A DNA stretch of 64,000 nt from Anodontia alba (GCA_964016985.1 OZ024824.1:125867303-125931302), one strand, 5' to 3'. Counted from the stretch's first letter, positions 9,995 through 20,685 are shown. Made by a program: numbers and translations. The notes: generated by a model from the sequence alone, not told the origin.

Positions 9995-11060
9995 TGTTTA
10001 TATACACCTCCCCCCCTGCAAACTTTGTTGTCCGTCCGTCCATCTGTCCGTACGTTCCAATGGCTGGAATTTGACCAAACTAGCACAGATACATCATCAG
10101 GATGGGGGAAAGAAGTGATTAGATTTTGATGACCTTGACCTTATTTTCAAGGTCACTACATTATAAATACTCAAAAAGTGAGCCTTGTTAATGCAGTAAA
10201 AAGTTTGTATGCACATTATCTCTTTTGACCAAACTAGCACAGATACATCCTAAGGATGGGAGAAAGAATTGATTAGATTTTGGTGACCTTGACCTTATTT
10301 TCAAGGTCACTATACTATAAATACTCAAAAGTGAGCCTTGTGTGCACTCTATTTCATGAATCAATAGATGAAATTTGACCATGTAGCACAGATACATCAT
10401 TGAAATTGGGGAAAGAAGTGATTAGATTTTGGTGACCTTTGTCTCATTTTCAAGGTCACACTGGCACTTTGAAACTCAAATTTTGATAGTAAAAAAGCTT
10501 GTGTGCACACTGTATCTTGAACCAATGGCTGGAATTTTAACAAACTAGCACTGGTGCTTTGTTAGGACATGGGAAAGAAGTGATTAGATTTTTTGTGACC
10601 TTGACCTCATTTTCAAGGTCACTACATTATAAAGACCAAAAATGAGCCTTGTAAAAAGTTTGTGTGCACACTATCTCTTTAACCAATGCCTGGAATTTGA
10701 CCAAACTAACACAGATACATCATCAGGATGGGAGAAAGAAGTGATTAGATTTTGGTGACCTTCCTTATTTTCAAGGTCACTACATTATAAATACTCAACA
10801 AGTGAGCCTTGTGTGCACTCTGTTTCATAAGTCAATAGATGGAATTTGACCAAATTAGTACAGATATATTATTGGGATTGGGGAAAGAAGTGATTAGATT
10901 TTGGTGACCTTTATCTCATTTTCAAGGTCACACAGGCACTTGGAAACTCAAATTTTGATAGAAAAAAAGCTTATGTGCATGCTATATCTTGAACCAATGG
11001 CTGAAATTTTACCAAACTAGCACAGAGACATCGTTAGGGCATGGGAAAGACGTGATTGTG
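9995..11060 (+). repeat. Q-type tandem array rich in AGGTCA half-sites
   Basis: CCTCCCCCCCTGCAAAC and GTCCGTCCGTCCATCTGTCC open about seven units of 150-170 bp. Each contains GGAATTTGACCAAACTAGCA, GAAAGAAGTGATTAGATTTT and TTTTCAAGGTCAC, often with an inverted GACCTTGACCTTATT upstream. Confidence 0.75.
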
Positions 11061-11069
11061 TGTTTAGGT

Positions 11070-11530
11070 GGATGAATAAGTGGATGGCAGGCTGATTGGA
11101 AGGTAGATGGATAAAAAGGTGGATGGATGAAATAAGGTGGTTAGAGTGATGACATTGGAGAGTGGATGGATGGACAGATGAAAAGATGAACTAGATGGAT
11201 GGATGGATAATTTGGATGGATGAAGGACTTGATGGTTGGATGTCTGGTAGTTTGGTTGTGTGCTAACTTCGTAGTCTAGGGGTACTGGGTTTGATCACGG
11301 CTCGTGGTACTATGGGATTTCTTTCTTTTAACCCATAAAGCTCTTAAGCAAATTTGTAGCAGGTGACATTTTTTTTTTTTTTTTTTCTTCTTCTTCTTAT
11401 TATTATTACTTTTCTGAGAAAATAATTCTTCACATTTCTTGTGAATAATCTTCTAGGCATACATAGGCAGATGGTTGGATGAAAGGGTTGGAGGGTAGGA
11501 TGGGTGGCATTGTGGCTGATCGATCAGTTC
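11070..11530 (+). repeat. GATG microsatellite, two blocks
   Basis: Degenerate GGATG/GATGAA repeats occur at about 11070-11250 and 11465-11510. Between them is a T-rich tract and a short stretch with GGGTTTGATCACGGC, weakly like a pol III B box. Confidence 0.6.
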
Positions 11531-11692
11531 ACAGTCATTCATTAGCCTTTTTTTTTCAGCATCATTGAGGTTTAAGCAGCTATTTGCATGCCATCAGCAT
11601 TCATGAGCTATTTAAGTCTTCAAGTCTTAAAGAGGCATTACATGTATTGATGTCATTGAGGGGAATGATTCATATCTCCAGATAAGCTGAGT

Positions 11693-11895
11693 TTAACGCA
11701 TAGCATGCAGGGTAAAATTCTCAGCAGATGGCATTTTGAAATATTTTTCTTATTTTCCTCAGAAAATAGGCTTTGACATTTCATGCAAATTGTCTAAATT
11801 TGCATGAATTGTCAAAGCCCATTTGCTGGGAAAGATAAGAAAAATATTGTCAATTTGTCGTCTGCTGAATTAGCCCAGAGGTTGGTATACATTAA
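11693..11895 (+). repeat. Family B TTAA MITE
   Basis: TTAACGCATAGCATGCAGGG opens it and GAGGTTGGTATACATTAA closes it, TTAA on both sides. The centre pairs AGGCTTTGACATTTCATGCA with its diverged complement. Confidence 0.75.
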
Positions 11896-12224
11896 AAAAT
11901 ATATATATATTTTTGCATCAGTGCTTACTTTTTGTACACACATCACTTTTGCCTGAATTGTGAAACTGGCTTATTGTATGGTGCAGACGTAGGAACTTTC
12001 AAAAAACTCTTTTGGATACCCATGTTATCTGGCGCCACAGGAATTTCTATTGATTTTTGCATGGCGGTATTGATATTGATGCAATAATGGTTAAATAAGG
12101 ACATTTTTGCTGTCAGCTGTTGTTGTTTGTTGGATAATTGGAAAAAAATAATAATAAAGAAACTGACATGAGGTTCTGAGGGTGAGTCTTTATTTCTGTA
12201 CTGGTAGTGGCTCAGGTATTGATG

Positions 12225-12269
12225 TGCCAGAGTTCAATAACATCAAACTACATTTTAATATATTTTTCT

Positions 12270-12305
<36 letters not shown>

Positions 12306-12897
12306 AATAGGCTTGACATTTCATGTGAAACATCTCCTTGAGAGATTTCCAGAAAATAGGCTTGACATTTCATGTGAATCATCTAAGGACCATTTCCAGA
12401 AGGTAGGCTTGACATTTCATGTGAATGATCTAAGGGAGATTTTCTGAAAGTAGGCTTGACATTTCATGTGAATCATCTCCTAAGGGAGATTCCCAGAATA
12501 TAGGTATGAAATTTCATATGAATGATCTCCTAAGGGAGATTTTTAGAAAGTAGATTAGACATTTCATGTGCATCATTGTAGAATGGACTTGACATTTCAT
12601 GCAAATTATCTCCTAAGGGTGATTTCCAGAAAAAAAGGCTTGACATTCCATGTGAATGATTTCCTTAGAGAGATTTCTATAAAATAGGCTTGACATTTCA
12701 TGTGAATGATCTCTTAGGAGAGATTCCTAGAAAATATGCTTGACATTTTATGTAAATGATCTAAGGGAGAGTCACAGAAAATAGGCTTGACATTTCATGG
12801 GTATGATCTCTAAGGGAGATGATTCACATGAAATGTCAAGCATATTTCTTGGGAAAAATTAAGAAAAATGTCACTCATTTATTGTATGCTGCTTAAG
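12225..12897 (+). repeat. Family C MITE with tandemly amplified arm
   Basis: After a poly-T run (about 12268-12300) a unit of about 50-60 bp, GGCTTGACATTTCATGTGAA plus ATCTCCTAAGGGAGATTTCC, repeats about nine to ten times to 12810. A single inverted copy (ATTCACATGAAATGTCAAGC) closes the structure, followed by the normal C right end. 12898-13071 is plain intron ending in the exon 4 acceptor. Confidence 0.8.
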
Positions 12898-13071
12898 AAA
12901 TAAGTTATTCCGAACTGTGCTCAAATGCTCAAGATAAAGAACAGTTGAGTTTGGGTTGTACCAATCTGAGCACGAGCGAACTTAAATGTTTCTTGTAAAA
13001 GAATGATTTTAACCATTTGAGATTTGAACAAATTTAATACAATTGCTTTTTTAAATTTTTTGTCATTTCAG

Positions 13072-13230
13072 GCTTTACACATGGAAAGTAATGAGATGCG
13101 TAGTCAAGTGGCTCAGGCGAGAGATTCAGCAGTGGAGGTGATGAACAAAAGTGAGCGATATACAAATATGGTGGAGCCAGAACTTACCCATCTTAACCAG
13201 AAATGGGAGGAAATCATGCAGAGACTAAAG
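13072..13230 (+). CDS. DMD: Dystrophin exon, end of spectrin repeat 13 (human exon 37 equivalent)
   Basis: 159 bp encode 53 residues, ALHMESNEMRSQVAQARDSA to MQRLK. The acceptor is TTTCAG and the donor AAG/GTTAGT. It aligns column for column with the human RLKAELNDIRPKVDSTRDQA segment at the exact start of human exon 37. MVEPELTHLNQKWEEI matches the vertebrate LVEPQISELNHRF block, including the hydrophobic and aromatic heptad positions. It is one residue short of the corresponding human block, which has a few extra residues (TGK) before its donor. Confidence 0.92.
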
Positions 13231-13371
13231 GTTAGTGGATGTCTAATCAATACTTTGCCTCTCAGTAGCTCTAAAAGAGGTGATATTTTAGACTAGATGA
13301 CATTGTCAAAATGCCCAAAAATACAAAAGCTTTTAATTACTTTTGTGCCATTCCCATCAAAATGAATTTGC

Positions 13372-13545
13372 TGTCGTAAAGTATCCTTAAGGAGCAGATT
13401 AATATGTAAGAAATGCCTTGTTTTATTCTTAGTTCCTTATGGAACATGTTTTGGATATTTGTTAGAATTGCCTCAGTGAGGCAATTCTAGCAAATATCCA
13501 AAGCATATTGTTCCATGAAGTATTTTATACAATGTTCTTGCATAG
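13372..13545 (+). repeat. Family L foldback
   Basis: ATGTTTTGGATATTTGTTAG and GCAATTCTAGCAAATATCCA pair around GCCTCAGTGAGGC. The foldback nested at 5165-5235 is related. Downstream to 13724 nothing is recognised. Confidence 0.65.
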
Positions 13546-13724
13546 TTCCTGATTAACTGTCTGCTCTTGAGTGAAAGTTTTGTGCCAGTCAAATTATCAT
13601 TATGACAAATTTTGTTGTTGTATTGAATGTCGATATAAAGATGGTTGACTGTTTAAAGCTTTTTGAATAGTGGTAAAGTGGGCTTTTGGAATGAAATTCT
13701 TTTAATGCATACAATCTTACAGAG

Positions 13725-15035
13725 TTTTCCCCCTCTACCAAAATGGGGTGGGGGGCATTGTTTTTGGGACAGATCCCGTTGGCGTCGACGTCGGCATCGG
13801 CGTAAAACTTCTTGTCTGCTCTGTAGCTTGAATACCCTTTGAAATATTTTGATGATACCTGGTAGAAATGTAGATCAGGACGAGATGACATGTCGCATAC
13901 AAGATTGACAACTCTGGTTTTCTTACTTTTGGAGTTATCACCCTTTGTTTTATTTGAAAAAGATTTCGTGTCCGCTCTGTAACTAGAATACCCTTTGGAA
14001 TAACTCAGTGTTACTTGGCAGGAATGTAGAACAGGACCAGATGACATCGCATACAAGAATGACAACTCTGCCTTTCTTACTTTGGCGTTATCTCCTTTTG
14101 TTATATTTGACAGTGATAATCCATTGATTTGGTGTCCGCTCTGTAAGTCAAAGACGCTTTTGGAATATTTTTATGATACTTGGTAGAAATGTACAACAGG
14201 ACCAGACGACGTGTCGCATACAAGAATGACAACTTTTGGCGTTATCTCCCTTTGTTATGTCTGACAATGATTATCCATTGATTTTGTGTCTGCTCTGTAT
14301 GTCAAAGACCATTCGGAATATTTTTTTGATACTCGGTAGGAATGTAGAACAGGACCAGACGATGTGTCACGTACAAGAATGACAACTCTGCCTTTCTTAC
14401 TTTTGGCATTATCTCCCTTTGTTATGTCTGACAGTGATTATCCATTGATTTTGTGTCTGCTCTGTGTCAAAGACCCTTTGGAATATTTTTATGATACTTA
14501 GTAGAAATGTAGAACAGGACAAGACAATGTGTGGCATACAAGAATGACAACTCTGGCTTTCTTACTTTTGGAGTTATCATCCTTTGTTTGGTTTGAAATA
14601 GATTTCTCATCTGCTCTGTAACTGTACTTTTCAGAATATTTTGATGGTACCTGGTAGAACTGTAGACTAGGACAAGACGAAGTGTTCCTTATAAGAATGA
14701 CAACTCTGCCTTCCTTACTTTTGCTGTTATCTCCCTTTGTTATATTTTACACTGATTATGCATTGATTTAGTGTATGCTATGTATGTCGAACACTCTTTG
14801 GAATATTTTGATGGTACTTGGTAGTAATGAAGAACAGGACCAGACGACGTATCACATACAAGAATGACAACCGGCTTTTTTTTTACTTTTGAAGATATCT
14901 CCCCTTCTTGTGTTTGAATTTGATTTCTTGTCTCTGCTCTGTAACACAAATACCCTACGGAATATTTTGATGATGCTTGGTACAAATGTAGAACAAGAAT
15001 AGAATGACAACTCTGGCGGGATTGGGGGGACATTT
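13725..15035 (+). repeat. Q-type tandem array, about eight units
   Basis: It opens CCCCCTCTACCAAAATGGGG and ends GCGGGATTGGGGGGACA. Units of about 160 bp share TTGGTAGAAATGTAGAACAG, CAAGAATGACAACTCTGGC and TTATCTCCCTTTGTTATAT. The same family is at 31450-32290. The array ends about 45 bp upstream of the exon 5 acceptor. Confidence 0.75.
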
Positions 15036-15078
15036 TTTTTTTTCTAAAAAATCTTTTCTAATTTTATTTTCATTTTAG

Positions 15079-15318
15079 GACAAACAATCAAGCTATACAT
15101 CAGACACTATTCCAGCAACTCATACAACAATGACAAAGACAACTGTTACCACGGTTACAACCTCAGTTACCTTGGAGAAGAGTTCAGAGATTGCTACCAA
15201 GTTCCATGTTCTTTATGACACTACGATAGAAATACTGGAAAATTTCCAGACAGAGAAGTTGAATGATGGTGAACTGAGACAAAAAGATGTCAAAGGGGAT
15301 CTGCAGGATAATGCTAAG
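15079..15318 (+). CDS. DMD: Dystrophin exon, start of spectrin repeat 14 with Thr-rich linker (human exon 38 region)
   Basis: 240 bp encode 80 residues. The acceptor is TTTTAG. The first 30 or so residues (DKQSSYTSDTIPATHTTMTK, then TTVTTVTTSVT) form a threonine/valine-rich linker absent from the human exon 38 region, about 41-44 residues. From SSEIATKFHVLYDTTIEILE onward it resembles the start of a spectrin repeat. The donor AAG/GTACAA is the weakest in the gene because a MITE begins at intron base 4. The exon is in phase 0, so skipping it would remove 80 residues without a frameshift. Confidence 0.88.
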
Positions 15319-15324
15319 GTACAA
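15316..15324 (+). promoter_or_regulatory. Exon 5 splice donor rewritten by a MITE
   Basis: The junction reads AAG/GTACAA. The TA at 15320-15321 is the target duplication of the G-family MITE that starts at 15322, so intron positions 4-6 come from the transposon. The usual G at position 5 is absent. Other donors here are GTAAGT, GTAATA, GTAAGG, GTTAGT, GTTTGT, GTGAGT and GTTTGT. Confidence 0.75.
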
Positions 15325-15653
15325 TCGATTCTCATTATCTCGACCTGGCTTATCTCGAATAACCGCTTATCTGGAAGTGAAAATCTGGTCCCTTTTTAAA
15401 CATGGAAATCTAACAAGAGGTAACAAAATATTCAGGAAAAGAGGAGATACTGCTCCTAGGGAGCAATGTCTCCTCTTTTCCATTATATTTTCAATATATC
15501 TCTTACATCAGGGGTCAAATTATGTATTCATTTGTGAAATGTGGTTGTTCAATTAATTTTTTCCTCAGTTCTGCAAATTTGATATCTCGATTTATGGATA
15601 TCTCAAAGTATTTTGGAGAGTCCCTTTGACTTCAAGACAACGAGAGTCGACTG
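15322..15653 (+). repeat. Family G pogo/Tigger-like MITE in the splice donor
   Basis: Ends CAATCGATTCTCATTATCTC and ACGAGAGTCGACTG, with TA on both sides (15320-15321, 15654-15655). Its 332 bp match copies at 28722 (333 bp), 37867 (319), 43094 (289) and 62535 (331). The centre pairs AACAAAATATTCAGGAAAAG with its complement around TGCTCCTAGGGAGCA. Confidence 0.85.
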
Positions 15654-15832
15654 TATTTGTGATTGTTTTTATGTTCTCTACCAGAGATGAAGGGGTACAT
15701 TTTGTTTTCAGTCTGGATCATGTTAGTGCTGGTGTGACAGTGTTTTGGCTGCTGTTACATGGGGCGTGGGTAGGTGGATTTTCAACAAAGTTGCAGGGAC
15801 ATATCATTGGGACCAGCTTTAGATATGATTTA

Positions 15833-15997
15833 GGGGATAACTGCATTCAAATTTGGCATTTGGGGAGGTAAATCGGCGGTTTTACGGTCGGAAATTTCGT
15901 TTTACGGCGACGCGTCAGCGGAGCCGTAAAACGTAATTTGCGACCGTAAAACCGCCGATTTACCTCCCCAAATGACAAATTTGATGCAGTTATCCCC
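15833..15997 (+). repeat. GC-rich foldback, about 70 bp arms
   Basis: GGGGATAACTGCATTCAAAT on the left pairs with ATTTGATGCAGTTATCCCC on the right. The arms continue through GGAGGTAAATCGGCGGTTTT with few mismatches. The centre, CGACGCGTCAGCGGAGC, is unusually CpG-rich for this window. Confidence 0.85.
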
Positions 15998-17140
15998 ATT
16001 CTAATGCATTTATTCATTTTTTTCTATTGAAAAAATGTACTATTTGCACAAAACGACAAGTGCTGTGAGCTGCGTAAAACCAAATGCCAGCCAATGAGAA
16101 GCGACGTTACGTGATGACGTCGGATTTGCGACAGTATATCGCAGAATATACCGTTGCAAATTTTTGACGTTACCCAATCAGATGTCGCGTTACATACGCG
16201 AGTGCATTAGAATAGATTTTGATGGTCATGATCTTGTGTACAAGGTCAGCAGAGATCTCACAAATCTGAAGGGAATTTCATCAGATTTCACTCGAATGTG
16301 TATGGTCTGTAAAATGAGGCTTGTATAAGCAGTCAAGGTGAAAGTTACAGGTTTAGGGAAATTAATACACCTTCAAGGCAAATATCTCTACAGAAATATA
16401 AGCCTCTCTACTCAATGGGAACTACTATTAAAGGAAAACTTTGCTCCAAGAAAATATTTTGTTTAAAAGTAGCCCCCATTTAATGGAGACAACTGCCAGT
16501 CTGCAAAAGTTGTCATTTTACTAATTCGGGCAAATTTCATTTCAGATGTATCCACAAAGTTTTCACTGCCGTAAGCCATGTACTAGCCATACAGTCTGAT
16601 TTTTGTAAAAGAAATTCAATGTAAAGTTTCTGTTTCTATGTTCTGTTGATTGTGACAGGCTTGTGCTTTCTTTTAAGAGTAGAATTTGATTTTCTGTCTT
16701 TCTAAAAGTGCATTCAATTTTCTTACATTCTTTGGTAGAATATTACTATTTCTGTTGAATGTGATGCATTTGCTTTAATGTGTGTGTTTTCCTTTAAATT
16801 TGATCATAATTGTCTGTGGAACCTATTTACTCTAAACATTGGGATTCCTGCTCAGCAAAGAGTGTAGATCAAGGTTAAACTGCTTGAGATCTGCACTGTT
16901 TATTATTTTGCTAGTAGGTGACCATTGACTTTGTAAGGTGCTACATGTGAAAATATCCCCTCAAGCATATGCATTCATTGGGCTCAGATCAGCCATCACA
17001 TCCATACCATCTGATCAGAGTCTTCAGTGGACACTGTGGACAACCAACAAAGACTTTCATCAGAATGCTGGCTGCTATGTCTTAAGGTAGATTTTCTCAA
17101 CTTGTAGCTTGTTCAGATTTTAGGATAAGTAGAAGATGGT
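15998..17140 (+). repeat. Mixed relics
   Basis: ATTCTAATGCA at about 15999 and TGCATTAGAAT at about 16204 are short inverted repeats around a CpG-containing stretch (GACGTTACGTGATGACGTCG). 16215-16370 looks like a Q-type unit, 16370-16530 is a K relic (GGAGACAACTGCCAG), and 16960-17090 is a family N relic. No gene signal. Confidence 0.4.
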
Positions 17141-17353
17141 TTAACTCTGGTCCTGCTGAACCCAGATATGCCCTGCCTTTGCAAACAGTGCAGATCCAGA
17201 TCATTGGCTTCTGAAGAAGCCAACTGATCTGAATCTGCACTTTTGTCTCATTCAGTATGTGAAATTATATCAATAATATGGATAAGTAATCTGATTGGCT
17301 GACAATTAGAAGTGGGCGTGTCATCTGAATTTATTAAGCATGACAAAAGTTAA
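17141..17353 (+). repeat. Family D TTAA MITE
   Basis: TTAACTCTGGTCCTGCTGAA to AGCATGACAAAAGTTAA, TTAA both sides. The centre palindrome GGCTTCTGAAGAAGCC and GATTGGCTGACAATTAGAAG are family hallmarks. Confidence 0.8.
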
Positions 17354-17428
17354 GTATCTGAATATTTGGGTAATTATGGAAAATTGCTGGGAAAGGTTGA
17401 TGCTAAATTCAGTATTATGTTCTTTTAG

Positions 17429-17566
17429 CATTTAGATGAAGATGTTCAGAAGCTAGGCAGCCAGGTTGAAAGTGTTATAACAGAGGGAGATAAAATATCT
17501 CAGCAGCTAGAAGACTCGGATCCTTCAGAAAGTCTTAGAATACAGGCAGAGCTAGAGCATTTGAAG
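17429..17566 (+). CDS. DMD: Dystrophin exon, spectrin repeat 14 (human exon 39 equivalent)
   Basis: 138 bp encode 46 residues from HLDEDVQKLG to AELEHLK; human exon 39 is also 138 bp. The acceptor is CTTTTAG and the donor AAG/GTTTGT. VESVITEGDKISQQLEDSD corresponds to the human VKELLQRGDNLQQRITDER block with conserved GD and Q positions. It is a short helical segment of the rod, phase 0 at both ends. Confidence 0.9.
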
Positions 17567-17596
17567 GTTTGTTTTGTTTTTTTTTTTAAAAAAAGC

Positions 17597-18300
17597 AGTT
17601 TACCCTTTTAGTGCTTATCAGAACTACAGTAGATGACACTTCGAGCTATTTTTTTTTTTTTTTTTTTTCAGAGACAGTTAAATAGCATTCAGTGTGAACC
17701 ATCTGCTAGGCAAACAATTCATATGGCATGTCAAGACTTATTTTCTCTGAAAAACAACAATGTTGTCTGCTACAAATTTACTTAGAACTTTAACTCATTG
17801 TAGTCTGGAGACCCCTAAAAGGGTATTTGGCAAACAGTTCAGACCCAGATCAGATGCTGCAGAACACGGCGTCTGATCAGGGTCGCCACTGTTTGCAAAT
17901 AGTGTAACCATTTTTCTCTAGGAATATCTAAATCTCATAGCCAGATGCACCTAAAATTGAAATTGGACTCTTTGAAATTGTAGGTTTTTTCCGTGCACTG
18001 GCTCAAATGTTATATGGATAACCTCTGTTGTCTGGAGCTATTGGAACATTTTGATAATCAAGTCACTAGGTACATGGGATAAAATGTTTAAGGGACATAA
18101 CTCAAGTTTGACTAAGTGAAGGTGGGATAGAAGTGATAGAACTTGCATCATCAGCTTGCTGGGTAAAAATTACAGTAGACAATGAATATTTTTTCTTATT
18201 TTATCTGAGGGAGACAGGCTTGCATGAGGTCAGTTTCTGGGAAAAATAAGAGGTTAGTGATGTGTTGTCTGCTGAAGTTGCCCAGAGAATGCTGAAAGTT
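17597..18300 (+). repeat. Cluster of C, E and B MITE relics
   Basis: 17597-17790 is C-like with poly-T and GGCATGTCAAGACTTATTTT. 17789-17980 is the left two thirds of family E (CATTGTAGTCTGGAGACCCC). 18155-18300 is a small B copy with GAGGGAGACAGGCTTGCATG and TTGCCCAGAGAATGCTGAAA. They fill most of the intron. Confidence 0.6.
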
Positions 18301-18376
18301 AAAAATTTTGCAACATGTGAGTCATTGAAATTCATTGTCCTTTCTTATTTTAATTTCTCTCTTGAATCTTGTGTAG

Positions 18377-18544
18377 GATGTTTGGGAGAAAACAAAGTCC
18401 GATGCTGAGAAGAAGAGAAAGACTCTTGTGATAATTGCCCCAGAATTGTCCCAGTTCCAACAGACAACAAAAGATCTCGATATCATGCTGGATGCCATGG
18501 AAACCAATATCAAGGTGGCTAATATCAATGAAGAAATACATAAG
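18377..18544 (+). CDS. DMD: Dystrophin exon, repeats 14-15 (human exon 40 equivalent)
   Basis: 168 bp encode 56 residues, DVWEKTKSDAEKKRKTLVII to EEIHK. The acceptor is TGTGTAG and the donor AAG/GTGAGT. Human exon 40 (153 bp, starting DLRSQRRKKALEI) aligns from the first residue, with five extra residues here near the C-terminal loop. SQFQQTTKDLDIMLDAME matches the YQYKRQADDLLKCLDDIE helix. The strong donor opens the 44.5 kb intron. Confidence 0.91.
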
Positions 18545-19046
18545 GTGAGTTTTTGTGGAATCTCAAATACCCCACCCACCCTCCTTCCTCTGTCCCATTT
18601 GGAATTCCCATATTTATGCTGAATATTTAGACAAGGCATTCCTGAGCAAACAATGTATGCACTGTTTGCCATTTAGTCGGCTCTTTTTCGACGTCGTTTA
18701 AGCTCATCGTCTTGAGCAGCTGTAAGAAATCACGAATATGCCATACAATCGAAAAAAATCTGCACAGCGACCTTTTCTGTTATTACCGTAAAAGGGCACA
18801 CCATCTTAATCATTGTACATTATGCTTTGAAAAGTGTTTTCAAGATCACGGTAAAACTGTAAGGTTAGGACAAACCTCAATAGGAAGGTAAAAAACAATC
18901 AAAAACAGGATACTTATAATTCTTTTCGAACAATACTGTACTCTTTGTCCTTCCATACGCACATTATTGAGTTATGTTTATTTTTAGCTGTAGAAAAATG
19001 TAGCTGCTTAGAAATATATAATTAGTTTTCGGGCGGCACCAAAACA
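18545..19046 (+). other. Unclassified intron sequence
   Basis: No repeat family or coding signal recognised. 18665-18720 is CpG-bearing (TTTTTCGACGTCGTTTAAGC). Confidence 0.4.
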
Positions 19047-19113
19047 GCCCCCATAGCTCAGTCGGGAGAGGGTTCGCCTACCATGGGGAAGGTTGCGGGT
19101 TCAAAACCCAGGA
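19047..19113 (+). repeat. tRNA-like sequence (tRNA pseudogene or SINE head)
   Basis: GCCCCCATAGCTCAGTCGGG provides a good A box and GGTTCAAAACC a B box at the right spacing. A possible anticodon arm TTCGC/CTACCAT/GGGAA has a mismatch. The 3' end AACCCAGGATTTTTTTT does not pair with the 5' GCCCCCA, so an intact acceptor stem is lacking. A following T run could terminate pol III. Confidence 0.5.
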
Positions 19114-20075
19114 TTTTTTTTTATTTTTATGAATCTGTCCTGTTCCCTTTTTTCATTGTTATAAGTATGTAAATATACTTTCGTTCCTACTTCGTGTATC
19201 TGTTTTTTACAGATATTACTTGTAGATACACTACCAAGTAGGCAAAAGGACTTGTCCCAATTTCAGGAAAACTACAATTAGGAGTTACAGTGATCTTAAT
19301 TTAGATTAATTATGCTAAATATGGGAAAATAAATATTTTCCCTTATGTGAACAGTGATGACCTGTATTTGTGTACTAGAAGATGCTGGGTTTTCTACAAC
19401 AGGCCTTTGTTGTTTTTTTACCATAACCCAATATTTAGGATTAGAATACCTGCCTAAAGTAGGTTACATGGGATTTTCAAAAAGGTCTGTTATAAAAAGC
19501 TTTCCATGCATACAAGCCCAGTTTTTATTCCAAAATTCTGTTTACAGTTGGGTGAGGCCTGTTATCCTTGCAGCAGGTTAAGGTAGAGGGGGGAATGTTT
19601 TTATTTCTTCTGTTTCTTCACTTTCATTCCTGTTCCTCTTTTTCCCTGTCCTTCTCTTTCATCTCCTCTACTAGCTCTTCTGTCTCTCTTCTCCCTTTCT
19701 CTGGGAGATGACACAAAATGACCCACAAACAAGGGTTGCTGTATCGTTAAACCCCAACACAATCAATTATTCGTAAAGGCCAAGTCAGAAGCTACATGGA
19801 CTTGCAAATCATGCGCACATCTGTGCGTAAATGATAAAGGTTATTTGTAATTAGCCATAACCTGAGAAAATGTACTCGTCAAACAGAGACTGATTAGCCT
19901 GCACATCTGCAAAGTTCTATCAAATTCTTTGTTGTCCACTTGAAGAAGTCTTGGATTCATGGTGAGCCACAGAGTGCTAGATGAAGATTGATCAGACTGT
20001 TTGGACATGCAGGCTGATTTAAGTTCAATGACCAGAGATGTCCATTTTCTCACATTTTAGCTCTTAATGGCATTA
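19114..20075 (+). other. Mostly unclassified; family N relic at the end
   Basis: 19600-19700 is pyrimidine-rich (CTTCTCTTTCATCTCC). 19790-20050 contains degenerate N-type sequence with CTGATTAGCCTGCACATCTG. No coding support. Confidence 0.4.
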
Positions 20076-20270
20076 TTAACACTTTGCATGTTTGGTAAAA
20101 TTTTCAGCAGACAACATTTTGAAATATTTTTCTTATTTTACTAGAAAATAGGATCTGACACTTCATGCAAATAGGAGACAATTTGCATGAAGTGCCAGAT
20201 CCTATTTTGTAGGAAAAAATGTTACCAATTTGTAGTCTGCTGAGTCTGCCCATAGTGTGGTAAGTGTTAA
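20076..20270 (+). repeat. Family B TTAA MITE
   Basis: TTAACACTTTGCATGTTTGG to GTGTGGTAAGTGTTAA, TTAA both sides. The palindromic centre is AGGATCTGACACTTCATGCA and complement. Confidence 0.75.
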
Positions 20271-20499
20271 GAGTTGGGTGCATTTTGTCAGCCAAAGCAA
20301 AAAAAAAAAAAAGGTCAAACACTGCATGGTTCCTGCAGCTGTGTAAGCACAATGAACTACCAAAAAAATACTAATGAATAAATAATAATAATATAATTAA
20401 TTAAAATAAAAAATAAATAAAAAAAAAAGATAAGGTAAGGTTTAGATTCCACTCTGTGGTTGAAACAAGATTTTAAATTGGTATGTCCAGTATGCATCA

Positions 20500-20685
20500 A
20501 ATTGCAAAGGACTTGTTTGGGTGGAGCATTTGATGATATTTCTGGTTCAGTTCTCCATTAAAACAAATGTTAAGGGTGCACATTAGAGGTGCCTCAGTGA
20601 GGCAATTCTAATGAGTACCCACAGCATATGTTTTTATGGAGAAATAAGAAAAATCCCAGAGTTATTACCAAATACTCCTCTTTAA
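20500..20685 (+). repeat. Family A MITE
   Basis: GAGGTGCCTCAGTGAGGCAA centre, GAGTACCCACAGCATATG arm and AAATACTCCTCTTTAA right end. Intervening 20271-20499 is AT-rich with A runs; 20686-21089 has T runs but no feature. Confidence 0.65.

Noticed and set aside
13589..14065. 158-codon minus-strand frame
   Set aside because: It covers the start of a tandem array; peptide words repeat with the DNA unit and recur in the frames at 14740-15033 and 31711-32367.
18428..18622. Alternative frames over dystrophin exon 7
   Set aside because: They run into the intron; the splice-bounded phase-0 reading matches dystrophin.
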